Notes: generated from the sequence alone by a model not told the origin. Counted from the stretch's first letter, positions 1 to 8,883 are shown. The stretch: DNA of 64,000 nucleotides from Pseudomonas sp. AB6 (GCF_034314105.1 NZ_JAVIWJ010000001.1:1303501-1367500); one strand, 5' to 3'. Numbers and translations: made by a program.

Positions 1-244
1 TGGTTGCACCGGCACCGATAGAGGTGACGGCGGCCATCGGCTTGCCGGACACCCGGTAGTAACCATCCGCCAAGTGAACCGCACTCTGCTCATGAAAAAC
101 CTGAATGAATTTGAGTTTCGAGTCTTCTTCGAGGAAGGCGTCGGTGAGTGTCCAGATCCCGTGACCGGGGATGCCGGCGACATATTCAACGCCGTAGTTT
201 TTCAGGGTTTGAGCCACGATCTGGCTGCCGGTCAATTTAGTCAT
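1..244 (-). CDS. Thiamine-pyrophosphate-dependent enzyme, N-terminal part (cut by window edge)
   Basis: The 81 visible residues read as the N-terminal PYR domain of an acetolactate-synthase-like TPP enzyme: a start MTKLTGSQIV, then GVEYVAGIPGHG, and FHEQSAVHLADGYYR, which holds the conserved Glu that activates the cofactor. The rest lies outside the window, so substrate cannot be judged. Its ATG overlaps the stop of the upstream ThuA-like gene by four bases (ATGA), so the two are almost certainly translated together. The family decarboxylates or condenses 2-keto acids. Together with the neighbouring dehydrogenases it suggests catabolism of an oxidised sugar or related acid; that is inference. 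Confidence 0.8.
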   Translation of the reverse strand, partial: MTKLTGSQIVAQTLKNYGVEYVAGIPGHGIWTLTDAFLEEDSKLKFIQVFHEQSAVHLADGYYRVSGKPMAAVTSIGAGAT

Positions 245-966
245 GACAGGATTCCTTGGGTTGATGAAAGTGCGGTGGATACGGCGGACTTCCCGGTGCT
301 TGCTGCGCGCCCGCGGGTCGCCCAGTTCAAACCCTGCTTGGTCAAGCGCCGGATGTTCGGGTCGGCCAGGTTGCTGGTGTCGTGGCCGATCGAGTGATAG
401 AACACTCGTCCCTCGCCCCATTGCCGAACCCAAGCGACCGGGCTGCGATGGCCTTTGATCCACGGGAACGGGTTGCCATCGAAAGTGGTTTCGGCCAGCA
501 CATGAATGTTCGGGTCAACCTGCATGTAGTACTGCTCGGACCGAACATCGAAATCCTCGACGCCTTGAGTGACTTCATGGGTGTGATCGATAACGTTGAC
601 CTGGTAAGGATGGGGAAAGCCTTCCCCCGTTGGGTGCTCAAGAAATGAGCCGCCCAGTACCCAGTGATACTTGAGGCTGGCGCGAAACGCTGCGCCCGCA
701 CCGTGCCAACCCACCAGCCCGGTGCCGCTTTCTATGGCTTCCAGCAGGCGGTTTTCCTGTGAGGCTGTCAGCGTTTCAGTGGTGACCGCATTGTTCCAGC
801 CGATCACGATCAGGTCGTAACCGGTCAAGTCCCTGTCCAATGTGAAGATGTCGGTTGACTCTTCAACGTCGAAATCCAGTTCCTGAAAAACGGTCCGAGC
901 CCATGCAGCAATTTCATAGGGGTAATGGCCGGGCCAGCCACCGTACAGATACAAGACTTGACTCAC
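241..966 (-). CDS. ThuA-like (trehalose-utilisation type) protein
   Basis: A 241-residue protein of the ThuA fold, related to class I glutamine amidotransferases. It starts LYLYGGWPGHYPYE, has the strand-turn YDLIVIGWNNAV, the GLVGWHGAGAAFR motif typical of the family, and the closing GRVFYHSIGHD. No obvious amidotransferase Cys triad is present, as usual for ThuA. Start is GTG at 966 with AGAGGTG eight bases upstream. ThuA proteins take part in catabolism of 3-keto sugars in rhizobia; the exact reaction here is unknown. It is first gene of a leftward unit and overlaps the TPP enzyme by four bases. The divergent promoter carries two palindromic operators. Confidence 0.8.
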   Translation of the reverse strand: MSQVLYLYGGWPGHYPYEIAAWARTVFQELDFDVEESTDIFTLDRDLTGYDLIVIGWNNAVTTETLTASQENRLLEAIESGTGLVGWHGAGAAFRASLKYHWVLGGSFLEHPTGEGFPHPYQVNVIDHTHEVTQGVEDFDVRSEQYYMQVDPNIHVLAETTFDGNPFPWIKGHRSPVAWVRQWGEGRVFYHSIGHDTSNLADPNIRRLTKQGLNWATRGRAASTGKSAVSTALSSTQGILS

Positions 967-1002
967 GGTTGGTCACCTCTTTAAGTTGGGTGTGATCATT
1001 AA

Positions 1003-1016
1003 GTTATACGTATAAC
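1003..1016. promoter_or_regulatory. Operator-like 14-bp palindrome, copy 1
   Basis: GTTATACGTATAAC is a perfect inverted repeat. It lies 37 bp upstream of the ThuA-like start in the divergent intergenic region (967-1364). A second copy with a single change is at 1170-1183. Paired sites in a divergent promoter are typical of LacI or GntR family sugar regulators; the regulator gene itself is not in the window. Confidence 0.6.
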
Positions 1017-1169
1017 CGTTTATTTAAGCTATCACTCCAAACCAGAGTGTCAATGCCTATATCGTGTTTTTAATGATTACGACCAATGGTCTATGAGTGT
1101 TTGCGGGCGAGAAAGAGATTTAAAAGGTACGCGAACAGATTCGGTCGATTCAGCATTTTATAACTTAAG

Positions 1170-1183
1170 GTTATACGAATAAC
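1170..1183. promoter_or_regulatory. Operator-like 14-bp palindrome, copy 2
   Basis: GTTATACGAATAAC differs from the copy at 1003-1016 by one base. The similarity extends a few bases left (CTTAAGG here, TTAAG there). The 167-bp centre-to-centre distance is close to 16 helical turns, which would allow looping between the two divergent promoters; that is inference. Apart from these sites I see no gene in 967-1364. Confidence 0.55.
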
Positions 1184-1364
1184 ACGATTGCTCGTGCTAG
1201 AGCGGTCAGCGCTGCCGCAACTGCTTCAGCATTGCGTCTGTGCTGCGTCAGATCGCGTCATCAATAAGGAAGCTGCGAAGTTGCCTGGGGTAGGGGCGTG
1301 AGAAAAGATGGTTGCCAGTGCTGAGCGCATGCCGCGTGCACCAAGAACCGTCTGGAGCCATTTG

Positions 1365-2648
1365 ATGATCCGTTATCTGAAAAAAACTAAGCCCGTCGAA
1401 GCTCAAGCCGAGATCGCCGCCCAAGTCCGCGATACGGTTGAGCAAATCATCGCCAATGTTGCCAAGAACGGGGACGCCGCCGTTCGGGAATACTCGAAGA
1501 AATTTGATAAATGGGAACCCGCATCCTTCCGTCTGACCGACGAAGAAATTGCCGCGTGTGTCGCCAGTCTGTCGGAGCAGGAAATCGGCGATATCACTTT
1601 TGCCCAAGCGCAAGTACGCCGCTTCGCCGAAGTGCAAAAAGCCTCAATGCACGATGTCGAAGTCGAAACCCTGCCGGGGGTGATCCTGGGGCATCGCAAC
1701 ATTCCGGTGAACTCCGTGGCCTGCTACATCCCCGGTGGGAAATATCCGTTGCTGGCTTCAGCCCACATGAGCGTGCTCACCGCTAAAGTGGCCGGAGTGA
1801 AACGCGTGGTCGCGGCGGCGCCACCGTTTGATGGCAAGCCTCATCCGGCCATCGTGACCGCCATGTTCCTGGCCGGTGCTGACGAGATCTATTGCGTCGG
1901 CGGCGTACAAGCGATTGCCGCTTTCGCGCTGGGGACAGAGGAATTCAAACCGGTCGACATGATCGTCGGGCCAGGCAATGCATTTGTTGCCGAAGCCAAA
2001 CGCCAACTGTTCGGCAAGATCGGCATCGATTTGATCGCCGGGCCGACCGAAACCCTAGTGATCGCCGATGACAGCTCCGATGTGGAAATCATCGCCGCCG
2101 ACTTGCTCGGCCAAGCTGAACATGGCGTCAACTCACCTGCGGTGTTTTTGACCAACAGCGCGGAACTGGCAGAAACCTTGCCGGCGGAAATTGAGCGCCA
2201 GTTGGCCATTCTGTCGACCGCGGCAGTCGCTTCGGTCGCTTGGCGTGACTACGGCGAAATCATCCTCTGCGACACCGTGGACGAACTGGTCCAGGAAGCC
2301 GACCGGATCGCTTCCGAACACGTGCAAGTCATGACCTGTGACCCGCTCTATTTCCTTGAGCACATGACCAACTACGGTGCGCTGTTCCTCGGCGAGCGGA
2401 CCAACGTCTCCTACGGCGACAAGGTGATCGGCACCAACCATACGCTGCCGACCACTGGCACGGCGCGTTACACCGGAGGCCTCTGGGTCGGCAAGTTCAT
2501 CAAGACGTGCACCTATCAACGCATTCTTACGGATGAAGCGTCTGTGCTGGTCGGTGAGTACTGCTCACGCTTGTGCGGCATGGAAGGTTTTGCCGGGCAC
2601 AAGGAACAGGCCGATATCCGGATTCGCCGGTATAAGAAGCCAGTCTGA
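1365..2648 (+). CDS. Histidinol-dehydrogenase-family NAD-dependent dehydrogenase
   Basis: A 427-residue member of the HisD superfamily. The zinc and catalytic motifs are present in order: [37 protein letters not shown] (Gln and His zinc ligands), SEHVQVM (catalytic Glu-His), [13 protein letters not shown] (Asp ligand) and a C-terminal His in [11 protein letters not shown] chose ATG 1365 because GGAG lies eight bases upstream and the protein then starts [10 protein letters not shown]; an upstream ATG at 1308 has no such support. The context is catabolic, not the his operon, so it is probably a paralogue oxidising another vicinal hydroxy substrate. Sulfopropanediol 3-dehydrogenase-type enzymes are the closest family I can recall; the substrate is not proven. 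Confidence 0.8.
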   Translation: MIRYLKKTKPVEAQAEIAAQVRDTVEQIIANVAKNGDAAVREYSKKFDKWEPASFRLTDEEIAACVASLSEQEIGDITFAQAQVRRFAEVQKASMHDVEVETLPGVILGHRNIPVNSVACYIPGGKYPLLASAHMSVLTAKVAGVKRVVAAAPPFDGKPHPAIVTAMFLAGADEIYCVGGVQAIAAFALGTEEFKPVDMIVGPGNAFVAEAKRQLFGKIGIDLIAGPTETLVIADDSSDVEIIAADLLGQAEHGVNSPAVFLTNSAELAETLPAEIERQLAILSTAAVASVAWRDYGEIILCDTVDELVQEADRIASEHVQVMTCDPLYFLEHMTNYGALFLGERTNVSYGDKVIGTNHTLPTTGTARYTGGLWVGKFIKTCTYQRILTDEASVLVGEYCSRLCGMEGFAGHKEQADIRIRRYKKPV

Positions 2649-2824
2649 TTGCTGCTGTTTATAGAGTCGGCTAGCGTCGGTGCCAAGCGTCCTCTGTCGA
2701 ACTCCGAACTAGCGGATCTCACCAGGGCCGTTGGTTAGTTGCTGCACTTGGCAAGCGAGTAGCGAGAGAAAGAGTCGTTTCTCGGTACTGCTAGTCACTC
2801 TACCGTTCAGCCAAGTGCATTCAG

Positions 2825-2851
2825 GCTCCCCATTTTGGGGAGCTTTTTTTT
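2825..2851 (+). terminator. Rho-independent terminator after the HisD-like gene
   Basis: An 8-bp perfect stem (GCTCCCCA / TGGGGAGC) with a three-base loop is followed by eight T. It lies about 180 bp after the dehydrogenase stop. Confidence 0.85.
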
Positions 2852-2878
2852 GAACGGTCGAAAAAACTTGTTGTTCCA

Positions 2879-3030
2879 GGCTTGTCCGAAGAGGTGAACC
2901 GTAACGTTTCGGCGATCAGGGATGAGACCGGTGCATTGGTCGAGCAGGCCGACCAATCCGCCCGGATCAGCCAATCCTTGAATGACCTTGCGAACAGCAA
3001 CAGCTGCTGATGAACAACTTCAAGGTCTAA
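2879..3030 (+). pseudogene. C-terminal remnant of a methyl-accepting chemotaxis protein
   Basis: The + strand encodes [18 protein letters not shown] and then [12 protein letters not shown], the extreme C-terminal helix of a Pseudomonas chemoreceptor. One base is missing after the LAN codons: shifting the frame restores [10 protein letters not shown] and a TAA at 3028-3030, a normal receptor end. Only about 50 residues survive, without start, HAMP or hairpin tip. It is a dead fragment lying between the HisD-like gene and the IS element, a sign of older rearrangement here. Confidence 0.8.
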
Positions 3031-3035
3031 CCCTT

Positions 3036-3061
3036 GTGGGAGCGAACCAGCCCACTCCCAC
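3036..3061. repeat. REP-like hairpin
   Basis: GTGGGAG and CTCCCAC arms flank a 12-base spacer. The sequence TTGTGGGAGCGAACC resembles the common Pseudomonas REP motif. It directly follows the chemoreceptor remnant, a usual place for REPs. Confidence 0.5.
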
Positions 3062-3109
3062 GGGGGACTTGAGTCGCACACGAATATTGCGCCTGGCAAA
3101 GATCCAAAC

Positions 3110-3134
3110 TGAACTGCGCCCCAAATGTTGGACA
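3110..3134. repeat. IS left terminal inverted repeat
   Basis: Exact reverse complement of 4541-4565. It starts with TG, as IS3-family ends do. Confidence 0.95.
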
Positions 3135-3147
3135 GTGATTGAATAAG

Positions 3148-3924
3148 CTACGCGGCCTGAGTTCTGTATGCCACTGGACTCAAGCCGTTGAGCTTCATTT
3201 TGATACGTTCGTGGTTGTAGTAATGGATGTATTCATCCAGTCCAGCCTCTAACTGAGCAACGCTGTCGAAGCGCTCCCGGTAGAAAAACTCTGATTTCAG
3301 TGTGCCGAAAAAGCTCTCCATCGTGGCATTGTCATGGCAGTTACCCTTGCGCGACATACTCTGTTCCAAGCTCATTTCTTCCAGACGATTTCGGTAGATG
3401 TGGTAGCGGTACTGCCAGCCCTGATCCGAGTGCACCATCGGTTTGGCGCCCTCTGGCAAGCGCTTCAACGCCTTTTCCAGCATGTTGCCCACCAAGGCGT
3501 AGCGAGGGCTGGTGTCTGTCTGGTACGCCACGATCTCTCCGTTGTACAAGTCCAGTATCGGCGACAGGTAGAGCTTTTCACCGGCTACCTTGAACTCGGT
3601 AACGTCGGTCACCCATTTCTCATTCGGCTGGTCGGCCTCGAATTGCCGAGCCAACGTGTTAGGTGCTACCTGCCCCTCAGGGCCTTTGTACGATTTATAC
3701 TTCTTGGCTCGCACCGTGCACTTGAGGTTTAGTTCGGCCATCAGCCTGCGTACCGTTTTGCTGTTCACTATCCACCCGCCCTTGAGCAGCGTGGCGGTCA
3801 TCCGGCGATAGCCATAGCGGCCCTTATGCTGGTCCTGGATAGTCTGAATAGAGGCTTTCAGCGGAGCAAATTTATCCCCGGCAGCCAGTACCTTGACCTG
3901 ATAGTAGTAAGTACTGCGTGCCAA
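3148..3924 (-). CDS. IS3-family transposase OrfB (DDE integrase domain)
   Basis: A 258-residue catalytic half. The N-terminal HTH_21 part (STYYYQ, RYGYRRMTATLL) is followed by an rve domain with the triad Asp in VTDVTEF, Asp in VHSDQGWQY and Glu in NATMESFFGTLKSE. The reading frame is open further upstream to the end of orfA, without a stop. The functional product is therefore probably an OrfAB fusion made by a -1 shift near the AAAAAG run in orfA (about 3982-3988 on the minus strand), giving AWVVTELRSDFPID before LARSTYYY. An independent TTG start is possible. Confidence 0.9.
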   Translation of the reverse strand: MARSTYYYQVKVLAAGDKFAPLKASIQTIQDQHKGRYGYRRMTATLLKGGWIVNSKTVRRLMAELNLKCTVRAKKYKSYKGPEGQVAPNTLARQFEADQPNEKWVTDVTEFKVAGEKLYLSPILDLYNGEIVAYQTDTSPRYALVGNMLEKALKRLPEGAKPMVHSDQGWQYRYHIYRNRLEEMSLEQSMSRKGNCHDNATMESFFGTLKSEFFYRERFDSVAQLEAGLDEYIHYYNHERIKMKLNGLSPVAYRTQAA

Positions 3925-3977
3925 GCCGACCAGCTTGAGCAGGGCGTCGATTGGAAAATCGCTCCTCAGCTCAGTGA

Positions 3978-4514
3978 CTACCCAGGCTTTTTCTTCGCTT
4001 CTTTGTCCCGCCTCATCGCCTCCTCGCCTAACACCTTTAACTTTTTTAGGTAGGCGTTCTCCATGCGCAGGTACTGAAGTTCGTCGAGCAACTCTTTGTG
4101 GGCGCGCTCTTCGTCGGTGAGCACTGCCGGTTTGCGGGGCTTGGCGGGGGGCTTTGGCATAACGTTACGTGGGCCTTTTTTCCCTGACGTCAGGGCTTCG
4201 ATGCCGCCACTGTAATATTGCTGCTGCCATCTGCCTATCTGCGTTGAATTGCCCAGATTGAAAATCGCAGCCGTTTGCCGAAATGACAACTTCTCACGCT
4301 CCATGTGCTGGACAACGGACAGTTTGAACTCGGGACCATGTTCCTTCATACGCCCCTGCAGGCTGGCTTCCCCGTGCAGCTCGTAGGCCGCCACCCAACG
4401 ACGGAGCAACGTAGGGTCCATCTGAAATTGAGCGGCTATGTGACGAAAACCTTGACCGCGCTCAAGGAAAGCATTGATGGCGGACCGCTTGAACTGCGTT
4501 GAATATTTACCCAT
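3978..4514 (-). CDS. IS3-family transposase OrfA (HTH protein)
   Basis: A 178-residue protein starting MGKYSTQFKRSAINAFLERG. It has two helix-turn-helix repeats (FRHIAAQFQMDPTLLRRW and FRQTAAIFNLGNSTQIGRW) and a C-terminal leucine-rich coiled coil (ELLDELQYLRMENAYLKKLK) used for multimerisation in the IS150 group. An earlier in-frame start near 4550 would lie within the right inverted repeat and is less likely. The gene ends EAKKKPG just after a run of A codons that could allow -1 frameshifting into orfB. Confidence 0.88.
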   Translation of the reverse strand: MGKYSTQFKRSAINAFLERGQGFRHIAAQFQMDPTLLRRWVAAYELHGEASLQGRMKEHGPEFKLSVVQHMEREKLSFRQTAAIFNLGNSTQIGRWQQQYYSGGIEALTSGKKGPRNVMPKPPAKPRKPAVLTDEERAHKELLDELQYLRMENAYLKKLKVLGEEAMRRDKEAKKKPG

Positions 4515-4540
4515 GAAAAACACCCCGGTAGTTGGATGGG

Positions 4541-4565
4541 TGTCCAACATTTGGGGCGCAGTTCA
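4541..4565. repeat. IS right terminal inverted repeat
   Basis: Exact reverse complement of 3110-3134. The next bases are AAC, matching the target duplication on the left side. Confidence 0.95.
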
Positions 4566-4582
4566 AACGGTGGGAGCCTGAT

Positions 4583-5467
4583 ATGAACACTCAAAACAAC
4601 ATCCTGGCCTTGCATTCCACAGTCGCGAAACATTCGACGCTGGCGATGGATATCGACATTGCGAAGTCTGTAGGTTTCGACGCACTGGAAATTTACAGCG
4701 GCAAACTTGAAGATTATTTGCGGGCCGGTTATTCCGAGCCGGACCTGAAAGCGTTATTGAAGAATGTTCATGTCACCGGGATCGGTTACTTGAGGGACAT
4801 CGAGCGCCAAGGCACTGAACGCGCTGATCTGCTGAACGAAGCGGAGCGGCTTTTTCAACTGGCCAATGTGGCAGGTGCCAAGGGTGTTCAAGTGCTCACC
4901 GGGCCGATCAACGTTCAAGCGGTAATCGATTATCAAAAGTGCGGCAAGAGTGCGCATTACTCCGGTTTGTTGGGGCTGGATGAAGCCGCGCAATATGCGC
5001 TGACCGCAAAAAACCTTGCATTGCTGGCTGACCTGGCCAAGCAATACGACATTCTTCTGTACCTGGAAGCGTTGTCATGGACACCGTTAAATACACTGGA
5101 GCACCAACTGCAGCTTATTGATCGCACCGAACGCGACAACGTGAAAATGGTAATTGACTACTGGCATTGTTTTACCTCCGGCGTTAAGCCCGAAGACATT
5201 GCGCGCATGAACAAGAACGTTATCTACGGTGTGCATGTGTGTGACTCACTGCCGTTCGAAGGCGGTATTCCCAATGAGGAAATACTCCGCGATGTACCTA
5301 CTGGGAGGGGGATATTGAACCTTGCCGAGTGGACGGCTGCGGTGAAGGCAACCGGTTACGACGGATGGTGGAGCTGTGAGTTGTTTTGTAAAAAACAGCA
5401 GCAACAAAACAGCTATGAGGTCGCGAAAGATCTGAAGACGCTTCTAAGCAGCCTCGTTGGACGTTGA
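4583..5467 (+). CDS. Sugar phosphate isomerase/epimerase-like TIM-barrel protein
   Basis: A 294-residue protein of the xylose-isomerase-like (AP endonuclease 2) barrel. Seen are LAMDIDIAKSVGFDALEIYSG at the N-terminus, YLEALSW, VKMVIDYWH (metal-ligand Asp and His), GVHVCDS, and WWSCELF near the end carrying the last acidic metal ligand. Start ATG 4583 has GGGAG seven bases before it; reading further upstream would run into the IS. Such proteins isomerise, epimerise or cleave keto sugars. It probably belonged to one transcription unit with the HisD-like gene, now interrupted by a terminator, a receptor remnant and the IS. Confidence 0.8.
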   Translation: MNTQNNILALHSTVAKHSTLAMDIDIAKSVGFDALEIYSGKLEDYLRAGYSEPDLKALLKNVHVTGIGYLRDIERQGTERADLLNEAERLFQLANVAGAKGVQVLTGPINVQAVIDYQKCGKSAHYSGLLGLDEAAQYALTAKNLALLADLAKQYDILLYLEALSWTPLNTLEHQLQLIDRTERDNVKMVIDYWHCFTSGVKPEDIARMNKNVIYGVHVCDSLPFEGGIPNEEILRDVPTGRGILNLAEWTAAVKATGYDGWWSCELFCKKQQQQNSYEVAKDLKTLLSSLVGR

Positions 5468-5534
5468 AGCGCCTTTCACCCGGATTAAGACGTCCGTTTC
5501 TACAATGCGATCTCATAAAAGGTATTAAGTCGTC

Positions 5535-7145
5535 ATGGTGGATTTCATCGTAATTGGAGGCGGCTCGACAGGCTGCACGGTCGCATCAAGGCTTAGCGAA
5601 GATACTTCTGCATCCGTTGTCCTTTTTGAAGAGGGACCGCGCGACCGCAACCCCTACATCCATATTCCCGGCGCCTACTACAAGACCGCGCAAGGCCCTC
5701 TACTCAAACGTTATGCGTGGGAGCCGACCGAGGACCAGCACAGGAAGGAAACGCCAACCATGGTTCAGGCCAGCGTTCTGGGTGGCGGCAGTTCGGTCAA
5801 TGCAATGATTTACATCCGCGGCGTACCCGCCGACTACGATGGTTGGGAGCAGCAGGGGGCAATCGGCTGGTCCTACAACGATGTATTGCCCTACTTCAAA
5901 AAAGCGGAAGACAATGAGCGCTTTTGTAACGACGTTCATGGCGTGGGCGGGCCGCTGGGAGTTTCGGATCCGATCAATGTTCATCCGCTGACCAAAGTTT
6001 GGCTGCGTGCTTGCCAGCAGTACGGCTTGCCGTACAACGAGGATTTCAACTCGGGCAAACCTGAAGGCTGTGGGCTGTATCAAATCACCGCTAAAAATGG
6101 CTTTCGAAGCAGTGCGGCAGTTGCCTATCTGGCGCCCGCCAAGTCACGCAAGAACTTGAAGGTGAAGACTGGTTGTCGCGTCCTCCGTATTTTGACCCAA
6201 GGCAACAAAGCCATTGGCGTTGAATACATCGAGAACGGCGTCCGCCGCATCATGCACGCCGAAAAAGAAATTGTTTTATCCGCTGGCGCCATCAATTCAC
6301 CCCGATTGTTGATGTTGTCGGGTATTGGTCCTGCCGCGCAGCTTGAGAAACATGGCATCAAAGTAATCAAGGATTTGCCAGGAGTGGGGCAGAATCTTCA
6401 AGACCATATTGAAGTGTCGCTGGTTTATGAGCTGACCGGGCCCTATAGCTACGACAAGTATAAAAAGTGGCATTGGAAAATTATGGCTTGCTTGCAATAC
6501 GGCCTCTTCAGACAGGGCCCGGCGGCGTCCAACTTGATTGAAGGCGGTGCTTTCTGGTGGGGAGACAAAGCTGCAACCAATCCTGATATCCAGTATTTCA
6601 TGGTCGTGGGCGCGGGCATCGAAGAGGGCGTGGATTCTGTTCCAGGGGGCAATGGTTGTACTTTGAATCTGGGCCAGATCAGTCCTAGGTCCAAGGGGTA
6701 CGTCGAACTGTATTCAGCAGATCCTATGTCGCCTCCGCGTATTGTGCCCAACTATTTTTCTGACCCTTATGACATTGAAAGCCTGGTTGATGGTTGCTTG
6801 GTGGGTGAGGAGATCATGTCCCAGGCGGCTTTCAAACCCTACCTCGCAAGGCGTCACGTGCCGGATGCAACTGTAAAGTCTAGGGAAGCCATGAAAAAAT
6901 TCTGCCGCGAAAAGGCCCACGCGGCGCTGCATCCATCCGGTACCTGCCGCATGGGTTTGGATGAGCAATCGGTTGTTGCTCCGGATCTCAAGGTGCATGG
7001 CATAGACGGGCTGCGTGTTGCCGACGCATCGATCATGCCTACCCTGATTTCAGGTAACCCTAACTCGGTGTGCATCATGATCGGAGAGAAGGCCTCCGAC
7101 ATGATCAAACGTGGTCAGACAGCGCTGGCCACCCAGATCGTATAG
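5535..7145 (+). CDS. GMC-family FAD-dependent oxidoreductase
   Basis: A 536-residue protein of usual GMC length. The N-terminal FAD-binding motif is DFIVIGGGSTGCTVASRLSE; GMC signature 1 is GGGSSVNAMIYIRG and signature 2 GAINSPRLLMLSGIG. The C-terminal active site has the catalytic His in HPSGTCRMG and Asn in SGNPNSVCIM. The family oxidises alcohols, sugars or polyols, passing electrons to oxygen, quinone or cytochrome. It follows the epimerase by 67 bp on the same strand. With ThuA and the TIM-barrel protein the set resembles known keto-sugar pathways, so sugar oxidation is a reasonable but unproven role. Confidence 0.88.
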   Translation: MVDFIVIGGGSTGCTVASRLSEDTSASVVLFEEGPRDRNPYIHIPGAYYKTAQGPLLKRYAWEPTEDQHRKETPTMVQASVLGGGSSVNAMIYIRGVPADYDGWEQQGAIGWSYNDVLPYFKKAEDNERFCNDVHGVGGPLGVSDPINVHPLTKVWLRACQQYGLPYNEDFNSGKPEGCGLYQITAKNGFRSSAAVAYLAPAKSRKNLKVKTGCRVLRILTQGNKAIGVEYIENGVRRIMHAEKEIVLSAGAINSPRLLMLSGIGPAAQLEKHGIKVIKDLPGVGQNLQDHIEVSLVYELTGPYSYDKYKKWHWKIMACLQYGLFRQGPAASNLIEGGAFWWGDKAATNPDIQYFMVVGAGIEEGVDSVPGGNGCTLNLGQISPRSKGYVELYSADPMSPPRIVPNYFSDPYDIESLVDGCLVGEEIMSQAAFKPYLARRHVPDATVKSREAMKKFCREKAHAALHPSGTCRMGLDEQSVVAPDLKVHGIDGLRVADASIMPTLISGNPNSVCIMIGEKASDMIKRGQTALATQIV

Positions 7146-7322
7146 TGGGCGTGTCTCGCATTCGCCAACGTGCCAATCTTCCGCTCACTACCGGGGTGCA
7201 GTTTGCTCCGGTGCATAAGCGATGCCCAACCCACGAGCAGCGGCGGCGGCCATGATTTCTACGTGATATCTCACCTGCAACCCGCTGAAGGTGGCAAAAA
7301 CGATGTTGGAGGTTGCTAACGT

Positions 7323-8507
7323 TCACCCAGCGCCGAAACCTTTGTGCTTGACCTGTTGGCCGACTTCAAAGTGCGTAGCGGGTGAGCGTACGGTGCTTAA
7401 ACACAAACGATCTCCCACGGCGCTGGCAGAACTCAACAACTGTTGCAGCCCGAGCATTACTTGCATGTTGGCGTCCTCCATACGCGCCGCTGCGACGAAT
7501 GCTTCATCAAGTCGACCCTTGTGATACAGCTCCACCGCCAGCGCTGCGAACTCATGCACCTGGCTGTGCGGTTCATCCAGTTCTGCATAACCAGACACCC
7601 GCGAAAAACGTTGGCGAATTTCATCCGTGGCATACCACTGACCAAGGGCGCAAGTGTGGTGATCGGGTAGCTCTGCTGCGGTCATTTTCGAGATGCCCAT
7701 CAACACTTTGTACACCTCGAGTTTGAGCGTGATCTCTTCCATATTGGCCATCTCGACGCGTCCAAGTCCGGCCGACTCAATCAGGCCAGAGTTCATATGG
7801 CCTATTGACGCCAATATAAGGTCCATCCCCTGGGTTGCTGCGACGGATCGTTCGAGGGTCAGGCTCATTAGGCGGGCGTTGGTGGATACGTTTTGCCAAG
7901 CATCGTCGGTATCTAGACGTACCTCATCCATCACTGCATTGATCTGGGCAGTGGCCGTAGAGGTACGCTCGGCCAGTTTGCGTACCTCGTCGGCTACGAC
8001 AGCAAAACCACGGCCAGCTGTGCCGGCGCGTGCGGCCTCGATGGCAGCATTTAGCGCCAGGAGATCAGTTTGCTTAGCGATAGCGCTAATTAATTGCACC
8101 ATCTGGCCAATGCGGTCGCTGTGATTGTTAAGCCGGCCAATGGCAGCACCAGTTTCGGCACTCTTGGCACTAACATCGTTCAGCGTGTCGGTCATCTGTA
8201 AAAAGTGTTCACGATAGTCGAGGGACAAGTGGGTTAGTTGCTTCGCCTCCTCGCGTTCGCTGGCGAGTATATTGGCCAGCCGACGTTGTGACTGCCCGGT
8301 GGTGCTGAGCGAATCGCCAAAGCGGGCCAGGCCGCTAAACAATCGGGGCATACGAGATAGCTGCAATTTCAGTCGGTCAATCTGCGCTTGTTGCTCCGAA
8401 AACTGCTGGTTCCGTTGATCAAGTTGAGCTTGTAACACCAGAATATGCGCATCGCGCGCTTTGGTTTCAGTCACTGCGGCAATGTAACGGCGAGTAGAAG
8501 TCAGCAT
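7323..8507 (-). CDS. Cytosolic chemoreceptor with C-terminal CZB zinc-binding domain
   Basis: A 394-residue methyl-accepting protein with no membrane segment or HAMP domain. Residues 1-50 form a coiled coil. The signalling domain runs about 60-250 with the conserved hairpin tip [34 protein letters not shown]. The C-terminus (about 265-370) is a CZB domain: HTCALGQWY carries the zinc Cys, and further His residues are in [11 protein letters not shown] receptors sense zinc or hypochlorous acid in the cytoplasm and signal to CheA or to a diguanylate cyclase. It is transcribed alone or with the small downstream membrane remnants. Confidence 0.88.
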   Translation of the reverse strand: MLTSTRRYIAAVTETKARDAHILVLQAQLDQRNQQFSEQQAQIDRLKLQLSRMPRLFSGLARFGDSLSTTGQSQRRLANILASEREEAKQLTHLSLDYREHFLQMTDTLNDVSAKSAETGAAIGRLNNHSDRIGQMVQLISAIAKQTDLLALNAAIEAARAGTAGRGFAVVADEVRKLAERTSTATAQINAVMDEVRLDTDDAWQNVSTNARLMSLTLERSVAATQGMDLILASIGHMNSGLIESAGLGRVEMANMEEITLKLEVYKVLMGISKMTAAELPDHHTCALGQWYATDEIRQRFSRVSGYAELDEPHSQVHEFAALAVELYHKGRLDEAFVAAARMEDANMQVMLGLQQLLSSASAVGDRLCLSTVRSPATHFEVGQQVKHKGFGAG

Positions 8508-8522
8508 GGCAGCTCTCTTGGT

Positions 8523-8822
8523 TCAGGATTTGGGCGAGCCGACCGGAATGACAAACACCGGCGGCTGCCTAACGGCGTAAAACAACCAGATAAGCGTGCG
8601 TATAAACAACCAGCCAATGAACAGGTTGGCAATCACAAACAGAGGTAACGTCAATAGCCGCGCCGGGCCAATGTTTAGTAGGCTCAGCTTGATGCTGGCC
8701 GTAGTGACCGAAGCCAAACCAAAGGTCCAACTCCACCAAGTGGGTGCAAAGCGCTCATTTAGCGACCATCTAGCAGTGCGCACGCCACGCCGAACCCAAC
8801 CCGCATAGCCCCAATACAACAC
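8523..8822 (-). pseudogene. C-terminal fragment of a TDT/SLAC1-like membrane transporter
   Basis: The reading frame encodes RFAPTWWSWTFGLASVTTAS and two or three hydrophobic segments, which resemble the last helices of the tellurite-resistance/dicarboxylate (TDT) transporters, where WW-x-FTFP-type motifs occur. An in-frame TGA lies seven codons before the first possible GTG start at 8822, so the normal 300-residue protein is not present. It may be a decayed gene or a short membrane protein of unknown role. The assignment rests on pattern memory only. Confidence 0.4.
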
Positions 8823-8883
8823 TAAAAAAGGAAGCTGAAATCAAGACGCGTTCATAGCGGCGTTTCCAGATGGACGCTCAAGC

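Larger units (their letters stand above)
3110..4565 (-). mobile_element. IS3-family insertion sequence (IS150-like layout), intact
   Basis: The 1456-bp element is bounded by perfect 25-bp inverted repeats at 3110-3134 and 4541-4565, beginning TGAACTGCGCC. The flanking 3-bp AAC is present on both sides (3107-3109 and 4566-4568), a target duplication of the size expected for the IS3 family. It holds two overlapping-type frames on the minus strand: orfA with two HTH regions and orfB with the DDE domain. Both appear intact, so the element may still be mobile. It lies 17 bp before the epimerase start codon, separating that gene from any upstream promoter. Confidence 0.95.
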
